Shown here in pieces: positions 60,450 to 64,000 of a stretch of 64,000 bases of DNA (positions within the stretch are counted from its first letter, which is position 1; every line of letters starts with the position of its first letter). The notes beneath the pieces were generated by a model that saw nothing but the letters and a program-made list of their open reading frames with translations, did not search any database and was not told the origin of the DNA. The position numbers and the translations under genes are program-made. The stretch lies in NCBI RefSeq assembly GCF_014805685.1, contig NC_060892.1:23994560-24058559 (forward strand), given 5' to 3'. The DNA is from Silurus meridionalis. Lineage: Eukaryota; Chordata; Actinopteri; Siluriformes; Siluridae.

Positions 60450-62190
60450 ATATAAATTTGCGTATTTACTTTGCATTTCTTCGGATACATCAGAAAGTGT
60501 AATTAAATTATAGATGATGTATGTGAAACCCACAAGAGTGTGTTAGTAATCAGAAGTTCTCTTCTTAAACCATGAATATTCCCGAAGAACACAGATGAAG
60601 GACTGGATGAGTGTGTAAAGCTGTTATTAATGCTAAGGGGAAATTTTCTTTTCTGAGAAAATAAAGTCTGTATGTTTAAATATTGGTTGAAATCAAAGTA
60701 AACCTTCATTATGTTTGTTCCATAGAAACAAAAGGAACATAATTGCGTCTCTCAAAAGCCCATAAATGGATGTCTGGAGTTTTTAATGACTTATTTTTCA
60801 CTTTATTATTTGTAATATATTTAAAATTTTTTCATACAGGTCTCGTGCTTCCTCTTGAACCTTGTGGCAATAATCTGCAATAATCGCTGATGTCTTGGTT
60901 TAAACTGTTGGTGCTATATGCTTTTTTCTGGGAGGTACGTACAACTCTGTGCCACGCTGATCTGTCTCCTGCACAGTTCTTTCTCCCCACTTTGTCTAGT
61001 TTAGTGAATGTTTTCAAAAAGATACGTTTTCATTGAATTGTTGTTGGAAGGCCAAAATCTTTGAGAAAATGATGGATTTTTAAACAAAAATGTATTAGTG
61101 TGGACATGTTCTCAGTTGTTTTCTAATCTTTATATGGATTTTACATTTTCTAGCTTGCATGTGTTGAACACCAGGCCAGCACTGTAAAGACTGAGATGGA
61201 TAAATGCACCGGAGGGAAGGAAATTGGCTTGATGGATGCTTTCAAAGGTAAAGTGGAGGAACTTATACACACTACTTTCTGTCTATTGCCAGAAGAATGA
61301 CCAATACAGAATATCTTTCTATAACTGTAGAGTTCTGGGTTAGCTAGAAAAGTGGACTGGGGAACTCCTGTTACAGTCCATAAGGAGAATAGTCATGACA
61401 TTGTTTGGACATTAATAGTCACAAGGGATGTGCCACTAGATGGAGACACTGAGGCAGACCTGCTAGACAGATTTTACCTTGAAATTGTTTGAAAGAATTT
61501 CTGCTGATTTCCACAAAGAAGCTGCAGTTTTGTTTTTGCTATCATTATTGATATATTTCTTTCATCGTTTCAGAGTGGTTTCACATTATATTGACTTGTA
61601 AGGATGATCCTTGTAAAAAATACTACGAGGACCTGATTGTGACTCCAATCCTGCTCGCGCCTCCACATGAGGTATATACTGTTTTATTGTTATGCATATC
61701 AACTGCAAATTTGTCCTAGGCATGTCTGACCCATTTCTTATTTGTCTTTTCAGGCCTTGAAAATGACCATTACCATGCTGATTAACGACCCCCTGAAGCG
61801 CTTAGGAGAATGCATTAACAAGTTTCTAAGGGTAATATCTCGCCATCCTGCTATGACATTTTGAATGCAGTTTCTTTAAGTGTTTGCAGCAAATTTCTCA
61901 ATGTAAAACTGATCAATTATAAGTCGAATGGGGAAAATGAATTTGCGATTCTTCCTTTCAAAAGCGTTTTCTCAATCTAATTGGCTGGGTACAGTAATCT
62001 TCAACCCAGTCACCAATGGTATTTTTATTTCGACTAAGATCTGAACTCTCAATTATCAACAACCAGCTTTTCTGCCAACTTACTGTTATCATGTTTCATA
62101 TAATATCTCATTTTCCCAATTTATTTATAGGTTTTGTTTCTTGGCCAAACAGCTGAAAGTCATGATCATCCACCTGACCATGCTGCTTAA
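59588..62190 (+). pseudogene. clcc1: clcc1-like copy H, short type
   Basis: Pieces: end of exon 1 about 59588-59656, luminal exon 59740-60014 (frame changes once, after SITSYL), exon b 60840-60934 (damaged, stop after IICNNR), c 61154-61247 (two codons shorter, in phase), d 61574-61671 (open, DDPCKKYYEDLIV), e 61754-61831 (26 codons, ends AGG/gtaata), f 62131-62190 (VLFLGQTAESHDHPPDHAA, stop). Exons c-f are open and in phase with proper splice sites, and AATAAA follows at 62228. No exon a. Exon e stops before the last membrane segment and exon f lacks the long acidic tail. Exon b damage suggests a pseudogene, but the intact 3' half is notable. Confidence 0.6.
60387..60446. repeat. (AT)n microsatellite
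   Basis: About 30 AT units in the intron between the luminal exon and exon b of copy H. Confidence 0.95.
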
Positions 62191-62227
62191 TTCTATTGTG
62201 TAATTATTGTAATTAAACCTTTTATCA

Positions 62228-62233
62228 AATAAA
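62228..62233 (+). promoter_or_regulatory. Polyadenylation signal of copy H
   Basis: AATAAA 38 nt after the copy H stop codon. Confidence 0.5.
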
Positions 62234-62479
62234 GGCATAAAGTCTGTAAAAATCCTTTGATTATTTTTAAGGGAAATTATGAATTTCTGTAGTGCATCAA
62301 ATCCTTTTCCCTCCCAGTTTAATAGAAGCCAGCAAGTGAATTGTACAATAGAAAAGTCCATTAGAACAGTTTTATCCCAGTCAGTGCAGTCTATGGGGAT
62401 ATAAGGCCATAAAATTAACTACATGATATTGTTGCATAAAATCATCTCTGTTTATAACATTTATGGATATTAGTCACGC

Positions 62480-62690
62480 AGTATGGAAGCATAGAGGTCC
62501 TGTCCTGTCCAAGAGCATGAATAATAAAACTGTCCTGTGGTCTGATGAGACTAAAATAAACTTGTTTGGCTCAGTATCCAGAATGTGTGGTTCCCTGGTG
62601 AGGAGAACCAAGAACATTATGGCTTGCCTACAGTTAAGCATGCTGGTGGTGGTATCATGGTCTGGGGCTGCAATTTTAAGACATTGAATT
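62480..62690 (+). mobile_element. Tc1 transposase fragment
   Basis: The DNA reads gtggtctgatgagactaaaa (WSDETK) and atcatggtctggggctgca (VWGC). No terminal repeats. It continues directly into the SINE-like repeat, and this junction is the empty site for the RTE insertion at 28256-31344. Confidence 0.75.
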
Positions 62691-62699
62691 ACGACAGCA

Positions 62700-62885
62700 C
62701 ACACACACCATTCATTTACATTTATGAAATTTTAGAAGACCCTCCCAAATCCAGAGCAACTTACAACTGAGCATGGAACGGTTAAGGGCCTTGCTCAAGG
62801 GTGGGATGGTGGGATTTGAACTTGTGACCATTTCAAACCAAAGTCCAGCACCTCAACCACTGTGCTACTATACCTTCTTTCTTTT
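62700..62885 (-). repeat. SINE-like repeat
   Basis: Reverse complement of 28050-28238 (ggtggcacagtggtt-like head, agttcaaatcccacc, gagcaaggccc). Confidence 0.6.
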
Positions 62886-62939
62886 CAAAATTATTCAAAT
62901 AACTTTCTGATCACTTGCTTTTCGATTTAAAATAAAGCT

Positions 62940-63283
62940 CATCACAGTGACTGTATCTGTCAGCCAATGCTTATTTTCTTTCTTTTTTCCCCTTCCTTGG
63001 TACACCTGCATGTTGTCTTGGTTTAGTTGGCAAGTATATTTAATACTCACATATAATAAGTAGAATAAGTTGAAAGTACATATCAAACCCAGTTTGGCAG
63101 AAGCACTGCAAACCTGGCAACTCAGGACTTGTATTTAAGTAGAGGTGTAGCTGGATATTGACACTTCATTTCTTAGATGCATGTGATAACGCAACACATA
63201 CAAACCTGTTTAGTTAACACTGAGTTGCACTTTTTACACTTTTTTTTGTAGCTTTGTATGTATTTTTAAGTGCATGTGAAATC
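62940..63283 (+). promoter_or_regulatory. Upstream block of exon 1, copy M
   Basis: Diverged form of the 5' flank seen at 27385-27705 (cagccaatgcttattttctt, then tttaatactcacatat). Lies just upstream of an intact ATG. Confidence 0.35.
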
Positions 63284-63391
63284 ATGAAGGTTCCAAAAAT
63301 ATTGTATTTTTGGGTGTTTTGTGGTCTCCTTTACTTTGTTAAAGGAGATACTTCCTCTGAAGATGATGAAAGCGAGAGAAAGCCGTCTGAG
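63284..63391 (+). CDS. clcc1: clcc1-like exon 1, copy M (gene continues beyond window)
   Basis: Open 36 codons: MKVPKILYFWVFCGLLYFV, a good signal peptide with likely cleavage after a small residue, then an acidic DTSSEDDESERK stretch, ending GAG/gtaaag in phase 0. It has none of the stop seen at codon 8 in copies K and 59078. The start is the first ATG after a conserved upstream block. The following luminal exon should be near 63486, where ctctag occurs, but the sequence there is unclear and the gene body lies past the window. Confidence 0.6.
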
Positions 63392-63634
63392 GTAAAGACT
63401 TGGTTACTGCATGTTAATTAAGCAAATGGTCTACAAAAGATACTTTTCTTTTGTTTGAATCTCTTGTGAAAACTTATCTATGCCTCTAGCTACAGTAGCG
63501 TACCAGATAAGAAGGCACCAATTCTGCAGTACATGTTCATACTTTTCAGTAGTCCAACATATCTGTGTTAAAAATCTTTTAAGTAATATTTCATTTTCTG
63601 AGATACTGAATTTTGGGATTTTATTAGCTGTAAG

Positions 63635-63890
63635 CCAGGGATGGGCAAACTTTTTGACTCATGGGTCACAATGGGTTCTAAAATTTGACAGGCTCTGTAA
63701 GAAGCATATCAAGGTTCTGGCATGGCCTAGCCCAGGGGTGGCCAACCCGCGGCTCTTTGGCTGGTTTCATGGCTCTTATGTTCATATCGATTTTTGTGTG
63801 TTTGATTTTTTATGTGCGTGTTCGCTTTGCTTAAGTTCAATACGGTATTTTTAAGACTTAAATGAGCTTGCCCCTACTGGAAAACTTTGC
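63635..63890 (+). mobile_element. Nested hAT-type and Tc1 fragments
   Basis: cagggatgggcaaactttttg is a typical hAT end. It is followed by a Tc1 scrap reading [12 protein letters not shown], then by a second element start ccaggggtggccaaccc. None is complete. Confidence 0.55.
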
Positions 63891-64000
63891 GGTATATCAG
63901 ACCTTGGCATGAGGCCAATCATAAATTACAGGGATGCACCGAGAATTTTCGGAAATACCTAAATCACTGAAACAACACGGCAGTAACACAATTGTAATGA

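Overview
This window is eukaryotic, from a ray-finned fish. The evidence is short exons with GT/AG junctions, long AT-rich introns, AT and GT microsatellites, and a dense load of fish-type transposons (Tc1-like elements and their MITEs, RTE, L2/CR1 and Rex1-like LINEs, BEL/Pao, piggyBac, hAT MITEs, tRNA-type SINEs). The Tc1 richness would suit a catfish or another otophysan, but that is an inference. There are no operons, CRISPR arrays or rRNA genes.

The host content is essentially one gene family, repeated: homologues of CLCC1 (chloride channel CLIC-like 1, MCLC family), an ER membrane protein. I name the exons by function: exon 1 (signal peptide); a luminal exon; exon a (helical luminal domain, ~75 codons); exon b (first membrane hairpin, 46-47 codons); exon c (100 bp); exon d (98 bp, with a DPC...YYE motif); exon e (147 bp, last membrane segment); exon f (acidic tail, ~183 codons); exon g (last 31 codons and stop). 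Exon sizes and phases are the same from copy to copy, so breaks are easy to see.

Layout. 122-5134 (+) is copy A, the only one open and correctly spliced from exon a to the stop (450 residues visible; the 5' exons lie outside the window). 5.1-6.8 kb is its 3' region with duplicated tail and UTR modules. 6.9-17.1 kb (+) holds fragment B, a BEL/Pao remnant and pseudogene C, which is split by a Tc1 element and a Rex1-like LINE. 17.6-21.1 kb holds pseudogene D, a decayed piggyBac transposase and another exon b. 21.7-26.3 kb (+) is copy E, with exons a-e open, the same Tc1 insertion as C, and a ruined exon f. 27.4-27.8 kb is an isolated intact exon 1 with its upstream block. 28.26-31.34 kb is a nearly complete RTE LINE on the minus strand with a 17-bp target-site duplication. 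32.3-37.4 kb carries MITEs and minus-strand copies K and F. 37.4-48.07 kb is foreign to the array: a badly decayed retrovirus-like stretch with a fourfold ~1.38-kb tandem repeat and a pol-like fragment. 48.07-53.77 kb holds minus-strand copies G3, G2 and G1. 53.8-55.4 kb is an L2-type LINE 3' end. 55.4-64 kb (+) holds more MITEs, pseudogene I, the short-type copy H and, at 63284, an intact signal-peptide exon that probably starts the next gene.

The window therefore records birth and death of a tandem and partly inverted clcc1-like array. Transposons shared at the same base in different copies, with empty sites in others, give the relative order of events. The observations most worth checking are the array itself, the GC splice donor shared by one subfamily, the short subfamily that lacks the last membrane segment, the 37-bp fold-back in copy A, and the retrovirus-like tandem amplification.
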